A DNA stretch of 64,000 nt from Pseudomonas anguilliseptica (GCF_900105355.1 NZ_FNSC01000001.1:1-64000), one strand, 5' to 3'; shown: positions 18,550 through 28,073, numbered from the stretch's first letter. A program made the numbers and translations. The notes: generated by a model not told the origin, from the sequence alone.

Positions 18550-18918
18550 TTACAGACCGTCCTTCTCCAGATGATCGAGATTGACCGGCTCGCCGCTGTG
18601 CGCACCAAGCTTGGCGCGAATGTCTTCGAACATCAGGTCGTACTCGGCGTGGCTGCGCATGATCAGGCTGCTGTTGGTCGGTAGCCCATGCTTGTGTGCC
18701 AGCCGCGTGGCCACACTGGCGAAGTTGTAGGCAGTATCGCGGTGCAGTTCGAAGACTTCTTCAAACGCCTTGCCGTTCACCTGGCCGTGCATGCGCATAT
18801 GCAACATCGGGCCTTCGGCCGGGTCCTGGCGGACTTCGTAATGAAGGTCGACGCTAAACAGCGGCGTATCGGCGGAGGCCAAGGTATTGGCGCGATGCAA
18901 ATGTCCGGGTTCAAACAT
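18550..18918 (-). CDS. DUF5064 family small protein
   Basis: 122 residues beginning MFEPGHLHRANTLAS, matching a small Pseudomonas-specific family without known function. It has alternating beta strands (FSVDLHYEVRQDP...MLHMRMHGQVNGKAFEEVFELHR) followed by helices. There is no signal peptide or metal motif. ATG 18918 is preceded by GGAG at good spacing; the longer upstream frame is not conserved. It lies 85 bases upstream of the dehydrogenase gene on the same strand and may be independent. Confidence 0.7.
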   Translation of the reverse strand: MFEPGHLHRANTLASADTPLFSVDLHYEVRQDPAEGPMLHMRMHGQVNGKAFEEVFELHRDTAYNFASVATRLAHKHGLPTNSSLIMRSHAEYDLMFEDIRAKLGAHSGEPVNLDHLEKDGL

Positions 18919-18992
18919 GCTGGCAGCTCCTGCAATCAGTCCATGGTGCTGCCAGCATAGTTGCTCAAGATGACCGAGGTGCACGCGCCAGA

Positions 18993-19306
18993 TCAGTGCA
19001 GCGGCGTGCGCGGAGTGCGTTCCTGAGCCAACACCCAGGGGGCTACAACCACCGCCCACAGCTCTGGATTACGGTTTAGCAGGTCTTCGGCGCGGCTGTC
19101 GTCAGCCTTGCTCAAGATCCCGGCAGCCAGGCGGCGACTTTTTCCTGGTCGTTCAGCGCCACAGCCTGCGCCACTTCGATCAGATCCTGAGTGCCGTCGA
19201 CCAGCAGCAAGGCGCCACGGGCGAAGAAAGGTTGCAGCTCCTGCCAGGTAATAGCTGCAGTTTCACCAAGCAGCTTGGCATAGAGGGTGCTAGGTTGTTC
19301 TGTCAT
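18993..19306 (-). pseudogene. DUF2288 family protein, frameshifted
   Basis: From ATG 19306 (AGGG upstream) the protein begins TEQPSTLYAKLLGETAAITWQELQPFFARGALL, the conserved DUF2288 opening. It ends early at WLPGS followed by TGA near 19110. The expected second half (KADDSRAEDLLNRNPELWAVVVAPWVLAQER) continues in a different frame to TGA at 18995-18993. One missing or extra base near 19115-19125 accounts for it. Function is unknown for the family. Confidence 0.7.
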
Positions 19307-19615
19307 GGATTGCCCTGTCATTGGTGAGCGCTTTTTTAGTCGGCCGCCATGATAGCGTCGACCTGCCCGCTGGCAAATTCGCAACGCTGTTCGCGACGTT
19401 ACCAACGGCGATCAAGACACGCCGTTTTTCTATACGTTTATTACGTTAAAGCGACACCCCAGGGTTTTGCCCCCAGCAAGCCGCTTTTCAAGCCGCAAAG
19501 CCGCGCTCTACACTGCACCGGTACAGTTGCCGGGGGGATGACCGGGGAAACAACCCGGTTCTGCAGCTTTGGCCGCCAGAACTACAACAATCAAAACCAA
19601 TAAGAGCGGAGCACT
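19307..19615 (+). promoter_or_regulatory. braC upstream region
   Basis: 309 bases without a gene. A late AT-rich segment (TTTCTATACGTTTATTACG, near 19426-19444) could hold the braC promoter, followed by a long leader with a small hairpin ACCGGG/CCCGGT near 19550. AAGAGCGGAG precedes the braC ATG. Confidence 0.35.
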
Positions 19616-20737
19616 ATGAACAAGGCTACTAAGCAGATTTCCAAACTGTTTGCCGCCATGGCCATGGCTGGCGTTGCCAGCTACTCGGTAGCGGCTGACA
19701 CCATCAAAATTGGCCTGGCAGGCCCAGTCACCGGCGCCGTCGCGCAATACGGTGAAATGCAGTTCATCGGTGCCAAGATGGCCATCGAGCAGATCAACAA
19801 GGCCGGCGGGGTGAACGGCGCAATGCTCGAAGGTGTGGTCTATGACGACGCCTGTGATCCGAAGCAAGCCGTTGCCGTAGCCAACAAGATCGTCAACGAC
19901 GAAGTTAAATTCGTGGTTGGCCACCTCTGCTCCAGCTCCACTCAGCCAGCGTCCGACATCTACGAAGACGAAGGCATCCTGATGGTCACTGCCGCGTCCA
20001 CCAGCCCGGACATCACCTCGCGCGGCTACGAGCTGGTGTTCCGCACCATCGGCCTGGACAGCCTGCAAGGCCCAACCGCGGGCAACTTCATCGCTGACCA
20101 CGTCAAGCCAAAAGCCGTTGCAGTAATCCACGACAAGCAGCAGTACGGTGAAGGCATTGCCACCGCGGTCAAGCAGACCCTGGAAAGCAAAGGCACCAAG
20201 GTTGTTCTGTTCGAAGGCATCAACGCCGGCGACAAGGACTTCTCCGCAATGGTCGCCAAGCTCAAGCAAGCCGGCGTGGACTTCATCTACTACGGTGGCT
20301 ACCACCCAGAACTGGGCCTGCTGCTGCGTCAGTCGGCTGAGAAAGGCCTGAGCGCCAAGTTCATGGGCCCAGAAGGCGTAGGCAACAAGGAAATCTCGGC
20401 CATCGCCGGCCCAGCTTCCGAAGGCCTGCTGGTTACCCTGCCGAAGTCGTTCGACCAGGACCCACGCAACCAGGCGCTGGTTGATGCGTTCAAAGCCAAA
20501 AATGAAGACTCCAGCGGTCCATTCGTGTTCCCGGCTTACGCCGCAGTACAAGTGATCGCCGAAGGCATCACCAAGGCTGGCGATACCGACACCGCTAAAG
20601 TGGCCGCAGCCCTGCGTGCCAGCAGCTTCGACACCCCAACTGGCACCCTGGCCTTCGACGAGAAGGGCGATCTGAAAGACTTCAGCTTCGTCGTCTACGA
20701 ATGGCACCAGGACGGCACCAAGTCCGAAGCCAAGTAA
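19616..20737 (+). CDS. braC: branched-chain amino acid ABC transporter, periplasmic binding protein
   Basis: The 373-residue periplasmic receptor binds leucine, isoleucine, valine and probably alanine. The Sec signal is residues 1-26, ending SYSVAA before DTIKIGLAGPVTG. The LIV-binding fold shows the family landmarks GAKMAIEQINKAGGVNG, YDDACDPKQAVAVANK, VVGHLCSSSTQPASDIYEDEG (two-lobe hinge with the paired cysteines) and FVFPAYAAVQ. It heads braCDEFG and is separated from braD by a terminator, which explains the usual excess of receptor over permease. Codon use is highly biased, suggesting strong expression. Confidence 0.95.
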   Translation: MNKATKQISKLFAAMAMAGVASYSVAADTIKIGLAGPVTGAVAQYGEMQFIGAKMAIEQINKAGGVNGAMLEGVVYDDACDPKQAVAVANKIVNDEVKFVVGHLCSSSTQPASDIYEDEGILMVTAASTSPDITSRGYELVFRTIGLDSLQGPTAGNFIADHVKPKAVAVIHDKQQYGEGIATAVKQTLESKGTKVVLFEGINAGDKDFSAMVAKLKQAGVDFIYYGGYHPELGLLLRQSAEKGLSAKFMGPEGVGNKEISAIAGPASEGLLVTLPKSFDQDPRNQALVDAFKAKNEDSSGPFVFPAYAAVQVIAEGITKAGDTDTAKVAAALRASSFDTPTGTLAFDEKGDLKDFSFVVYEWHQDGTKSEAK

Positions 20738-20754
20738 GCTCTTAGCCTGAACCC

Positions 20755-20786
20755 AAAACCCACTGCTCCGGCAGTGGGTTTTGTTT
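20755..20786 (+). terminator. attenuating terminator between braC and braD
   Basis: A 12-bp stem AAAACCCACTGC/GCAGTGGGTTTT with a four-base loop, followed by TGTTTATT. Partial readthrough would yield less braDEFG message than braC. Confidence 0.85.
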
Positions 20787-20854
20787 ATTAGAAGAATTCC
20801 GGTTGCATGCTGCGCCAAAAGCGCTGCCTTGCGTGACAACCCAGGAGTTAGGCA

Positions 20855-21778
20855 ATGCCTGATCTTTATCACTACCTGCAACAGCTGGTTAACGGTCTGA
20901 CCGTTGGCAGCACCTATGCCTTGATTGCCATCGGCTACACCATGGTTTACGGCATTATCGGCATGATCAACTTCGCCCATGGCGAGGTTTACATGATTGG
21001 CTCGTACGTAGCCTTCATTGTGGTCGCCGGCCTGGCCATGTATGGCCTGGACAGTTTACCCATCGTGATGATTGCGGCCTTCGCCGCCAGCATCATTGTC
21101 GCCAGCGCCTATGGCTACAGCATCGAACGGGTCGCCTACCGCCCTCTGCGCGGCGGCAACCGTCTGATTCCGCTGATTTCCGCCATCGGCATGTCGATCT
21201 TCCTGCAGAACCAGGTGCTTCTGGCGCAGGACTCCAAGGACAAATCGATCCCCAACCTGCTACCAGGCAACTTCGTCTTCGGCGAGAGCGCCATGAATGG
21301 CGTGGTGATTTCCTATATGCAGGTGCTGATTTTCGTCGTCACCTTCTTTGTCATGGTCGGGCTGACGCTGTTTATCTCCCGTTCACGCCTGGGCCGCGCC
21401 TGCCGCGCCTGTGCTGAAGACCTGAAGATGGCCAACCTGCTGGGCATCAACACCAACAACATCATCGCCCTGACCTTCGTCATCGGTGCCGCGCTGGCCG
21501 CGGTGGCCGCCGTGCTGCTAGGCATGCAATACGGCGTGATCAACCCGCACCTGGGCTTCCTCGCCGGCATCAAGGCCTTCACCGCTGCGGTACTCGGCGG
21601 TATCGGCAGCATTCCCGGAGCGGTACTCGGTGGTCTGCTGCTGGGGGTGGCCGAAGCCTTTGGCGCCGATATCTTCGGCGACCAGTACAAGGACGTGGTG
21701 GCGTTCAGCCTGCTCGTATTGGTGCTGCTGTTCCGTCCAACCGGTATTCTCGGCCGTCCGGAGGTTGAAAAAGTATGA
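20855..21778 (+). CDS. braD: branched-chain amino acid ABC transporter permease (LivH type)
   Basis: 307 residues, about eight membrane helices, with the LivH signature [16 protein letters not shown] and the EAA-like loop [22 protein letters not shown] that contacts the ATPases. It forms the inner-membrane channel with BraE. AGGAG precedes ATG 20855. It overlaps braE by ATGA (21775-21778), implying coupled translation. Confidence 0.95.
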   Translation: MPDLYHYLQQLVNGLTVGSTYALIAIGYTMVYGIIGMINFAHGEVYMIGSYVAFIVVAGLAMYGLDSLPIVMIAAFAASIIVASAYGYSIERVAYRPLRGGNRLIPLISAIGMSIFLQNQVLLAQDSKDKSIPNLLPGNFVFGESAMNGVVISYMQVLIFVVTFFVMVGLTLFISRSRLGRACRACAEDLKMANLLGINTNNIIALTFVIGAALAAVAAVLLGMQYGVINPHLGFLAGIKAFTAAVLGGIGSIPGAVLGGLLLGVAEAFGADIFGDQYKDVVAFSLLVLVLLFRPTGILGRPEVEKV

Positions 21779-23043
21779 GTACCTCCATTACCAAGAATCT
21801 CAGAACCGCGATCTTCAGTGCCCTGCTGGTGTTGGCCGTGGCCTACCCAGTTATCGGTCTAAAGCTCTCCACCGTCGGCATCAAGCTCGAAGTACAAGGC
21901 GCCAGCCCAGCCGTGCTGTGGACCATCTTCGGCTGCTCGATTGCCATGTTCTTCTGGCAGCTGTTCCGCAACCACCTGAGCGCCGCCTGGAGCCACGCGC
22001 CCAAGCTGCCCAGCATGCAGGGCAAAGCCAGCGAGTTCCTCACCCTGCCCTCGACCCAGCGCTGGATTGTGCTCGGCCTGATCGTCGTCGCCCTGGCCTG
22101 GCCGTTCTTCGGCTCGCGCGGGGCGGTGGATATCGCCACGCTGATCCTGATCTACGTGATGCTCGGCCTGGGCCTGAACATCGTGGTCGGTCTGGCGGGT
22201 CTGCTCGACCTCGGCTACGTCGCCTTCTACGCCGTAGGCGCCTACAGCTACGCGCTACTGTCGTTCTACTTCGGCCTGAGCTTCTGGATCTGTCTGCCGA
22301 TTGCCGGCCTGATGGCGGCATTCTTCGGCTTTATCCTGGGCTTCCCGGTGCTGCGCCTGCGCGGCGACTATCTGGCCATCGTCACCCTGGGTTTTGGCGA
22401 GATCATCCGCATCCTGCTGAACAACATGACCTGGCTGACCGGTGGCCCCAACGGCATTGGTTCGATCCCCAAGCCAACGCTGTTCGGCCTGTCGTTCGAC
22501 CGTAAGGCCGCCGAAGGTATGCAGACCTTCCACGAGTACTTCGGGGTGGCTTACAACTCGATCAACAAGGTGATCTTCCTCTACCTGATCGCCCTGCTGC
22601 TGGTGTTGTTGACCCTGTTCGTGATCAACCGCCTGCTGCGCATGCCGATCGGCCGTGCATGGGAAGCCCTGCGCGAAGACGAAATCGCCTGCCGCGCCCT
22701 GGGTATGAACCCCACCGCGATCAAGCTCTCGGCCTTCACCATTGGTGCCTGCTTCGCCGGGTTCGCCGGCAGCTTCTTTGCCGCGCGCCAAGGCCTGGTC
22801 AGCCCGCAGTCGTTCACCTTTATCGAGTCGGCGATCATCCTCGCCATCGTCGTATTGGGCGGCATGGGCTCGCAGCTCGGCATCATCCTCGCGGCCATCG
22901 TGATGATCCTGCTGCCGGAGCTGGCACGTGAATTCAACGAATACCGCATGCTGATGTTCGGCGCCCTGATGGTATTGATGATGATCTGGCGTCCGCAGGG
23001 CCTGCTGCCCATGCAACGTCCGCACCTGGAGCTGAAGCAATGA
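21775..23043 (+). CDS. braE: branched-chain amino acid ABC transporter permease (LivM type)
   Basis: 422 residues. Two extra N-terminal hydrophobic segments precede the LivM core ([40 protein letters not shown]), and the coupling loop is [17 protein letters not shown]. The N-terminal extension is typical of Pseudomonas BraE. It partners BraD and overlaps braF by ATGA. Confidence 0.95.
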   Translation: MSTSITKNLRTAIFSALLVLAVAYPVIGLKLSTVGIKLEVQGASPAVLWTIFGCSIAMFFWQLFRNHLSAAWSHAPKLPSMQGKASEFLTLPSTQRWIVLGLIVVALAWPFFGSRGAVDIATLILIYVMLGLGLNIVVGLAGLLDLGYVAFYAVGAYSYALLSFYFGLSFWICLPIAGLMAAFFGFILGFPVLRLRGDYLAIVTLGFGEIIRILLNNMTWLTGGPNGIGSIPKPTLFGLSFDRKAAEGMQTFHEYFGVAYNSINKVIFLYLIALLLVLLTLFVINRLLRMPIGRAWEALREDEIACRALGMNPTAIKLSAFTIGACFAGFAGSFFAARQGLVSPQSFTFIESAIILAIVVLGGMGSQLGIILAAIVMILLPELAREFNEYRMLMFGALMVLMMIWRPQGLLPMQRPHLELKQ

Positions 23044-23807
23044 GCCGCCCGATCTTAGAAGTAAGCGGCCTGTCCATGCGCTTCGGCGGCCTGCTGGCCG
23101 TCAACGGGGTGAACCTGCAGGTCAAGGAAAAACAGGTTGTGTCGATGATCGGCCCGAACGGTGCCGGCAAGACCACCGTGTTCAACTGCCTAACTGGCTT
23201 CTATCAGCCTACCAGCGGCAGTATCCGCCTCAATGGCGAGCAGATCGAAGGCCTGCCTGGCCACAAAATTGCGCGCAAAGGCGTGGTGCGCACGTTCCAG
23301 AACGTGCGTCTGTTCAAGGACATGACGGCGGTGGAAAACCTGCTGATCGCTCAGCACCGCCACCTCAACACCAACTACCTGGCGGGCCTGCTGAAGACCC
23401 CGGCGTTTCGCAAGAGCGAACGCGAAGCCATGGAGTTCGCCGCGCACTGGCTGGAGCAGGTCAACCTGACCGAGTTTGCCAACCGCACGGCCGGCACCCT
23501 GGCCTACGGTCAGCAACGCCGCCTGGAAATCGCCCGCTGCATGATGACCCGCCCGAGCATCCTGATGCTCGACGAGCCAGCCGCCGGCCTCAACCCGCGC
23601 GAAACCGATGACCTCAAGGCGCTGATCCGCGTGCTCAGCGACCAGCACAATGTCACCGTGCTGCTGATTGAGCACGACATGAAGCTGGTCATGAGCATTT
23701 CCGACCATATCTATGTGATCAACCAGGGCACGCCCCTGGCGGACGGCACGCCGGAGCAGATCCGCGCCAACCCGGACGTGATCAAAGCCTACCTGGGGGA
23801 AGCGTGA
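23040..23807 (+). CDS. braF: branched-chain amino acid ABC transporter ATPase (LivG type)
   Basis: 255-residue cytoplasmic ATPase with Walker [10 protein letters not shown], the Q-loop region [13 protein letters not shown], an unusual signature [13 protein letters not shown] in place of LSGGQ (normal for LivG), Walker [11 protein letters not shown] and the switch His in LLIEHDM. The C-terminus ends [11 protein letters not shown]. It overlaps braG by four bases. Confidence 0.95.
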   Translation: MSRPILEVSGLSMRFGGLLAVNGVNLQVKEKQVVSMIGPNGAGKTTVFNCLTGFYQPTSGSIRLNGEQIEGLPGHKIARKGVVRTFQNVRLFKDMTAVENLLIAQHRHLNTNYLAGLLKTPAFRKSEREAMEFAAHWLEQVNLTEFANRTAGTLAYGQQRRLEIARCMMTRPSILMLDEPAAGLNPRETDDLKALIRVLSDQHNVTVLLIEHDMKLVMSISDHIYVINQGTPLADGTPEQIRANPDVIKAYLGEA

Positions 23808-24508
23808 TGCTGTATTTCGAGAACGTTTCCACCTTCTACGGCAAGATCCAGGCGCTGCATGACGTCAACGTCGAAGTCCGTCAGGGTGAGATCGTCACCC
23901 TGATCGGTGCCAACGGTGCCGGCAAGTCGACGCTGCTGATGACCCTCTGCGGTTCGCCCCAGGCGAGCAGCGGCAGTATCCGCTACCAGGGTGAAGAGCT
24001 GATCGGCCAGGACACCCCGAGCATCATGCGCAAGAGCATTGCCGTGGTGCCGGAAGGTCGCCGGGTGTTCTCCCGCCTGACCGTAGAAGAAAACCTGGTG
24101 ATGGGCGGTTTCTTCGGCAGCAAGGCTGACAATCAGGAGCAGCTGGACAAGGTCTTGCACCTGTTCCCGCGCCTGAAGGAACGCTTTGCCCAGCGCGCCG
24201 GTACCATGTCCGGCGGTGAGCAGCAGATGCTCGCCATCGGCCGTGCGCTGATGAGCAAGCCCAAGCTGCTGCTGCTCGACGAGCCGTCGCTGGGCCTGGC
24301 GCCGATCATCATCCAGCAGATCTTCGACATCATCGAACAACTGCGCAAGGACGGTGTAACGGTGTTCCTGGTCGAGCAGAACGCCAACCAGGCGCTCAAG
24401 CTGGCTGACCGCGGTTATGTACTGGAGAACGGTCGGATCGTCATGCAAGGCAGCGGCCACGACTTGCTGAACGATCCGAAGGTGCGCGACGCCTACCTGG
24501 GCGGCTAA
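23804..24508 (+). CDS. braG: branched-chain amino acid ABC transporter ATPase (LivF type)
   Basis: 234-residue second ATPase with Walker A GANGAGKST, signature MSGGEQQMLAIGRAL, Walker B LLLLDEPSLGL and the switch FLVEQNA (glutamine-rich LivF form). It forms the nucleotide-binding dimer with BraF. It is the last gene of the operon and is followed by an intrinsic terminator. Confidence 0.95.
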   Translation: MMLYFENVSTFYGKIQALHDVNVEVRQGEIVTLIGANGAGKSTLLMTLCGSPQASSGSIRYQGEELIGQDTPSIMRKSIAVVPEGRRVFSRLTVEENLVMGGFFGSKADNQEQLDKVLHLFPRLKERFAQRAGTMSGGEQQMLAIGRALMSKPKLLLLDEPSLGLAPIIIQQIFDIIEQLRKDGVTVFLVEQNANQALKLADRGYVLENGRIVMQGSGHDLLNDPKVRDAYLGG

Positions 24509-24522
24509 GCACTCAAGGTAAG

Positions 24523-24549
24523 AAAAACCGCTCTTCGGAGCGGTTTTTT
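24523..24549 (+). terminator. intrinsic terminator of bra operon
   Basis: Stem AAAAACCGCTC/GAGCGGTTTTT with a TTCG tetraloop followed by T residues, 15 bases after braG. Confidence 0.9.
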
Positions 24550-24695
24550 ATTGCCGAAGAAAAAGACTCACCTGGCCCGTCTTCTGCGCACCGCTGCTGA
24601 TAACAGCCTTTACCGCCGCCGTTCGCCCGATGTTCCGTGCACAGAGGGCCTGTCCGGTTACAATGGCGGCCCTTTTTTTGCCGATGACCGTTTTT

Positions 24696-25406
24696 ATGAC
24701 CGATCCCATTCGCCTGTCCAAACGCCTGATCGAAGTGATTGGCTGTTCGCGCCGCGAGGCCGAACTCTATATCGAGGGCGGCTGGGTCACGGTGGATGGT
24801 GTGGTCGTAGAAGAGCCCCAGCTCAAAGTCGCCGAACAGCGCGTGGAGCTGCTGCCCAATGCCGTCCTGGCGCCGATCGAGCCGGTCACGTTGCTCCTGA
24901 ATGTGCCCAATGGGCATAACCAGGAACGCGCAGTGGAAGGTATCGGCGCAGCCAGCCACTGGACCGATGACGCTGCTGGCATCCGCCCGCTGAAAAGCCA
25001 TTTCGCCCGCTTGGTCAGCTGTGCACCGCTGCAAGCCGGCGCCGACGGCCTGCATGTACTGACCCAGGACTGGCGCATCGAGCGCAAGCTCAAGGAAGAC
25101 CTGAGCAAACTGGAGCAGGAATATGTGGTCGAAGTCGTCGGCACCTTGAGCGCCAGCCAACTCAAACGCCTGGCGCACGGCCTGACCTTCAACGGCGTGG
25201 CATTGCCACCCTGCAAGGTCAGCTGGCAGAACGAAACCCGCCTGCGCTTCGCCCTGAAGAACCCGCTGCCCGGACAGATCGTCTTTATGTGCAACAGCGT
25301 CGACCTCAAGGTGCTAGGCATGAAGCGCATCCGCATCGGCGGCGTGCCCATGGCCAAAGTACCCGCAGGCCAGTGGCGCTATCTGGCCGGCAAAGAACGC
25401 TTCTGA
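24696..25406 (+). CDS. RsuA/RluB-type pseudouridine synthase homologue, catalytic motif atypical
   Basis: The N-terminal S4 RNA-binding domain (IRLSKRLIEVIGCSRREAELYIEGGWVTVDGVVV, residues about 5-40) is followed by a RsuA-like fold. In active family members the catalytic aspartate sits in GRLDxDTxGLLLLT. Here the matching stretch reads APLQAGADGLHVLTQDW, so the R-L-D is not obvious. It may be a non-catalytic RNA-binding relative or use a displaced acid. Other landmarks remain: QEYVVEV, PCKVSW and GMKRIRIGGV. ATG 24696 was chosen because S4 homology begins there. Annotators usually call it an rRNA pseudouridine synthase; I keep the function open. Confidence 0.75.
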   Translation: MTDPIRLSKRLIEVIGCSRREAELYIEGGWVTVDGVVVEEPQLKVAEQRVELLPNAVLAPIEPVTLLLNVPNGHNQERAVEGIGAASHWTDDAAGIRPLKSHFARLVSCAPLQAGADGLHVLTQDWRIERKLKEDLSKLEQEYVVEVVGTLSASQLKRLAHGLTFNGVALPPCKVSWQNETRLRFALKNPLPGQIVFMCNSVDLKVLGMKRIRIGGVPMAKVPAGQWRYLAGKERF

Positions 25407-25453
25407 TTTTTTCGCCGATGCAAAGAGGCATCGGCCCTTCCCAGGCCCCCCTC

Positions 25454-25915
25454 ATGCTTAATAACGATGTACTGCGCAGCCTGCGCTACAGCCTCGACGT
25501 GACTGATACGCAGCTAGCCGAAATCATCCAACTCAGCGGCAAACAGGCCGCCCTCAACGACCTCGCAGCCATGCTCAAAAAGGACGACGAAGAAGGCTTC
25601 ATGCCCTGCGACGATGAGCTGATGGCGCATTTTCTCGACGGCCTGGTGCACTTCAAACGCGGCAAGGACGACAGCCGCCCGGCTCAGCCGTTCGAGCTGC
25701 CGATCACCAACAACATGGTGCTGAAGAAACTGCGTGTGGCCTTCGAGCTGAAGGAAGACGATATGCACGCCATCATGCAGAGCGTCGATTGCCCGGTGTC
25801 CAAACCGGAGATGAGTGCGTTGTTTCGCAAGTTCGGCCACAGCAACTACCGCACCTGCGGCGATCAGTTTCTGCGCAACTTCCTCAAGGGCCTGACCCTG
25901 CGCGTACGCAGCTAA
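25454..25915 (+). CDS. DUF1456 family protein (YehS-like)
   Basis: 153 residues made of two copies of an approximately 65-residue helical repeat. LNNDVLRSLRYSLDVTDTQLAEIIQLSG and ITNNMVLKKLRVAFELKEDDMHAIMQSVD start the two halves, each ending in a FLDGL/FLKGL helix. This duplicated architecture is diagnostic of YehS-type proteins of unknown role. ATG 25454 was chosen because the family begins M..NNDVLR. It follows the RsuA-like gene by 47 bases and may be co-transcribed. Confidence 0.85.
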   Translation: MLNNDVLRSLRYSLDVTDTQLAEIIQLSGKQAALNDLAAMLKKDDEEGFMPCDDELMAHFLDGLVHFKRGKDDSRPAQPFELPITNNMVLKKLRVAFELKEDDMHAIMQSVDCPVSKPEMSALFRKFGHSNYRTCGDQFLRNFLKGLTLRVRS

Positions 25916-25928
25916 CCCCCCAGCGCCG

Positions 25929-25956
25929 CGCTGCCATGCCTGCCCGCATGGCAGCG
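25929..25956. terminator. hairpin, probable terminator
   Basis: A 10-bp stem CGCTGCCATG/CATGGCAGCG after the DUF1456 gene, followed by TATTT. Confidence 0.6.
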
Positions 25957-26036
25957 TATTTCCACGGGCAATGATGACTGCCATGGCGCAGCCAGATGAT
26001 TAGGGTAGTGGCACTCATCCGTTAAAAGGATCCGCC

Positions 26037-26807
26037 ATGCACCCTTACTTCTCCCTTCAAGGCCGCACCGCCCTGGTTACCGGCGGCACCCGCGGTATCG
26101 GCAAGATGATCGCCAAAGCCTTTGTCGAAGCTGGCGCCACGGTCTACGTTTGCGCCCGTGATGGCGAAGCCTGCGCGCAAACTGCGGCCGAGCTGTCAGC
26201 CTTCGGCACCTGCCACGGAATTGCCGCCAACCTGGCCAGCGAAGAAGGTGTGCAAGTACTGGTCGAACAGCTGACCGGGCAGATCGCCAGCCTGGATATT
26301 CTGGTGAACAACGCCGGCACCACCTGGGGTGCACCACTGGAAAGCTACCCGGCCAAGGGCTGGGAGAAGGTCATGCAGCTCAATGTGACCTCGGTGTTCA
26401 GCTGCATCCAGCAATTGCTACCGCTGCTGCGCAAGGCCGGCAGTACGGCGAATCCGGCGCGGGTGATCAATATCGGCTCGGTCGCCGGCATCACCTCGCA
26501 TGGTGAAGACGCCTATGCCTATGGCCCGAGTAAAGCGGCGCTGCATCAGCTGTCGCGCATGCTTGCCCGCGAACTTGTCGGCCAACATATCAACGTCAAC
26601 GTGATCGCCCCAGGGCGCTTCCCGAGCAAGATGACCCAGTTTATTGCCCAGGATGAGGCGGCCATGGCCGAGGACTGCGCGCTGATCCCAATGCAGCGCT
26701 GGGGCCGCGAGGAAGAAATGGCCGCCCTGGCCATCAGTCTGGCGAGCACCGCCGGGACCTATATGACCGGCGCGATCATCCCGATCGACGGCGGTTTTCA
26801 CCTCTAG
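26037..26807 (+). CDS. rhlG: SDR family oxidoreductase RhlG
   Basis: A 256-residue NADPH-dependent beta-ketoacyl reductase of the short-chain dehydrogenase family, with cofactor motif TGGTRGIG (about 17-24), NNAG, catalytic Ser in NIGSVAGITS, YGPSK and the ending IPIDGGFHL. The opening MHPYFSLQGRTALVTGG and the QLNVTSVFSCIQQLLPLLR block match P. aeruginosa RhlG closely. RhlG was named for rhamnolipid precursor supply, but its physiological role is disputed, and no rhlAB genes are in this window. AAAGGAT lies upstream of ATG. The stop is TAG. Confidence 0.88.
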   Translation: MHPYFSLQGRTALVTGGTRGIGKMIAKAFVEAGATVYVCARDGEACAQTAAELSAFGTCHGIAANLASEEGVQVLVEQLTGQIASLDILVNNAGTTWGAPLESYPAKGWEKVMQLNVTSVFSCIQQLLPLLRKAGSTANPARVINIGSVAGITSHGEDAYAYGPSKAALHQLSRMLARELVGQHINVNVIAPGRFPSKMTQFIAQDEAAMAEDCALIPMQRWGREEEMAALAISLASTAGTYMTGAIIPIDGGFHL

Positions 26808-26846
26808 TCAGGTACTATGGCGGCGTTTTCACTCGATCATGTCGCC

Positions 26847-27551
26847 ATGTCCTACTCGGTTTCTCCCATCGGCTTTGTCCGCTCCTGCTTCAAGGAGAAG
26901 TTCGCCATTCCCCGTCAGCCGCAACTGGCCCCAGCGGCCCGTGGCGTACTGGAGCTGGTTGCCCCGTTCGATAACGGCGATGCCGTGCAGGGGCTGGAGC
27001 AGGTCAGCCATGTCTGGCTGCTGTTTCTGTTTCACCAGGCACTGGAAGACAAGCCGCGCCTCAAGGTGCGCCCGCCGCGCCTGGGCGGTAATCAGTCGGT
27101 CGGCGTCTTCAGCACCCGCGCCACCCACCGGCCCAATGGCATCGGCCAATCGGTGGTCAAGCTGGACAAGGTTGAGCCCGGCAAACTGTGGCTGTCTGGC
27201 ATCGACCTACTCGACGGCACCCCGGTGCTGGACATCAAACCCTACGTGCCCTATGCCGACAGCGTCGCCGGAGCCTACAACCGCATCGCCGAAAGCGCGC
27301 CGGCGCTGATCGACGTCAGCTGGCAAGACAGCGCGCTGATCCAGGCAAACCAACACGGGCAACGCCTGAATGAACCGCTGGTCGAGTTGATTGAGCAATG
27401 CCTGGCCCAGGACCCGCGCCCGGCCTACCAGCAACCCAGCCCGGAGCGCCGCTATGGCACGTGCTTCTGGGATGTCGATGTGCATTGGCACTACCCGCAG
27501 CCTGGCAGCATCTGCGTACTGGAAGTCGTGCCCGCCGGCGAACCAAGTTAG
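26847..27551 (+). CDS. trmO: tRNA (N6-threonylcarbamoyladenosine37-N6)-methyltransferase TrmO
   Basis: A SAM-dependent methyltransferase that methylates t6A37 in threonine tRNAs. Landmarks are the opening VSPIGFVRSCFKEKFAIPRQP, VSHVWLLFLFHQ, the central VGVFSTRATHRPNGIGQSVVKL (cofactor pocket) and DIKPYVPYADS, on the beta-barrel TrmO/VirR fold. ATG 26847 is where homology begins; an ATG at 26817 would add ten residues. It follows rhlG by under 40 bases on the same strand, so co-transcription is likely. The stop is TAG. Confidence 0.88.
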   Translation: MSYSVSPIGFVRSCFKEKFAIPRQPQLAPAARGVLELVAPFDNGDAVQGLEQVSHVWLLFLFHQALEDKPRLKVRPPRLGGNQSVGVFSTRATHRPNGIGQSVVKLDKVEPGKLWLSGIDLLDGTPVLDIKPYVPYADSVAGAYNRIAESAPALIDVSWQDSALIQANQHGQRLNEPLVELIEQCLAQDPRPAYQQPSPERRYGTCFWDVDVHWHYPQPGSICVLEVVPAGEPS

Positions 27552-27593
27552 CGCCCCACATACGCACACATAGGCTGAGCAGTCATTTTGTCT

Positions 27594-27616
27594 TATATTT
27601 ACCATGTAAATGTATA
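27594..27616. promoter_or_regulatory. AT-rich palindrome upstream of VOC gene, candidate operator
   Basis: Half-sites ATTTAC and GTAAAT are separated by CAT and flanked by TATA on both sides, making a nearly symmetrical 23-base site 18 bases upstream of the ATG. It looks like a dimeric repressor site; no regulator is adjacent. Confidence 0.45.
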
Positions 27617-27634
27617 CAAAACAGGATCCTCACC

Positions 27635-28048
27635 ATGCTCCAACGCCCCGGTCGCCTCAATGGCTTGCGCCATATCGCCCTGCTGGTCCCTGACTTAGAA
27701 GCCTGCGAACGCTTCTACGTGGATATTCTCGGCATGCAGGTGCTGCACCGCGCCAATCCAGACCTGGTCTACCTGACCTGCGGTAACGACAATCTGTCCC
27801 TGGGTCGCGCCTCTGTGCCCAGCAGCGGCGAACAGGCGGTGGATCACTACGGCTTTATCGTCGACAGCATTGACGAGCTGCACGCCTGGTACGCCTACTT
27901 CAAGGCACAAGGCGTGACCCTGCTCGACCGCCCCTTTGCCCATGGCGACGGCGCGCATAGCTTCCACTTGCTCGACCCCGCCGGTAACAAGGTGCAGCCG
28001 ATCTACCATCCGGCCGTCTCCGGGCAGCGCTTCAGCCACGTGCAATAG
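27635..28048 (+). CDS. VOC (glyoxalase/bleomycin-resistance) family protein
   Basis: 137 residues with two beta-alpha-beta-beta-beta modules typical of vicinal oxygen chelate proteins. Likely metal ligands are the early His in LRHIALLVPD, the His in VDHYGFIVDS and a Glu/Gln-type position near NKVQPIYHP. Enzymes of this fold include ring-cleaving dioxygenases and glyoxalases, and this one has the layout of an extradiol dioxygenase-like single domain. Substrate unknown. It has its own promoter region with the palindrome upstream. The stop is TAG. Confidence 0.8.
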   Translation: MLQRPGRLNGLRHIALLVPDLEACERFYVDILGMQVLHRANPDLVYLTCGNDNLSLGRASVPSSGEQAVDHYGFIVDSIDELHAWYAYFKAQGVTLLDRPFAHGDGAHSFHLLDPAGNKVQPIYHPAVSGQRFSHVQ

Positions 28049-28073
28049 CCTGCGCAGCGCCCGACCGACACTG

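Noticed and set aside
26037..26807. Evidence for rhamnolipid synthesis from rhlG.
   Set aside because: rhlA/rhlB/rhlC are not in the window and RhlG-type reductases occur in species that make no rhamnolipid.
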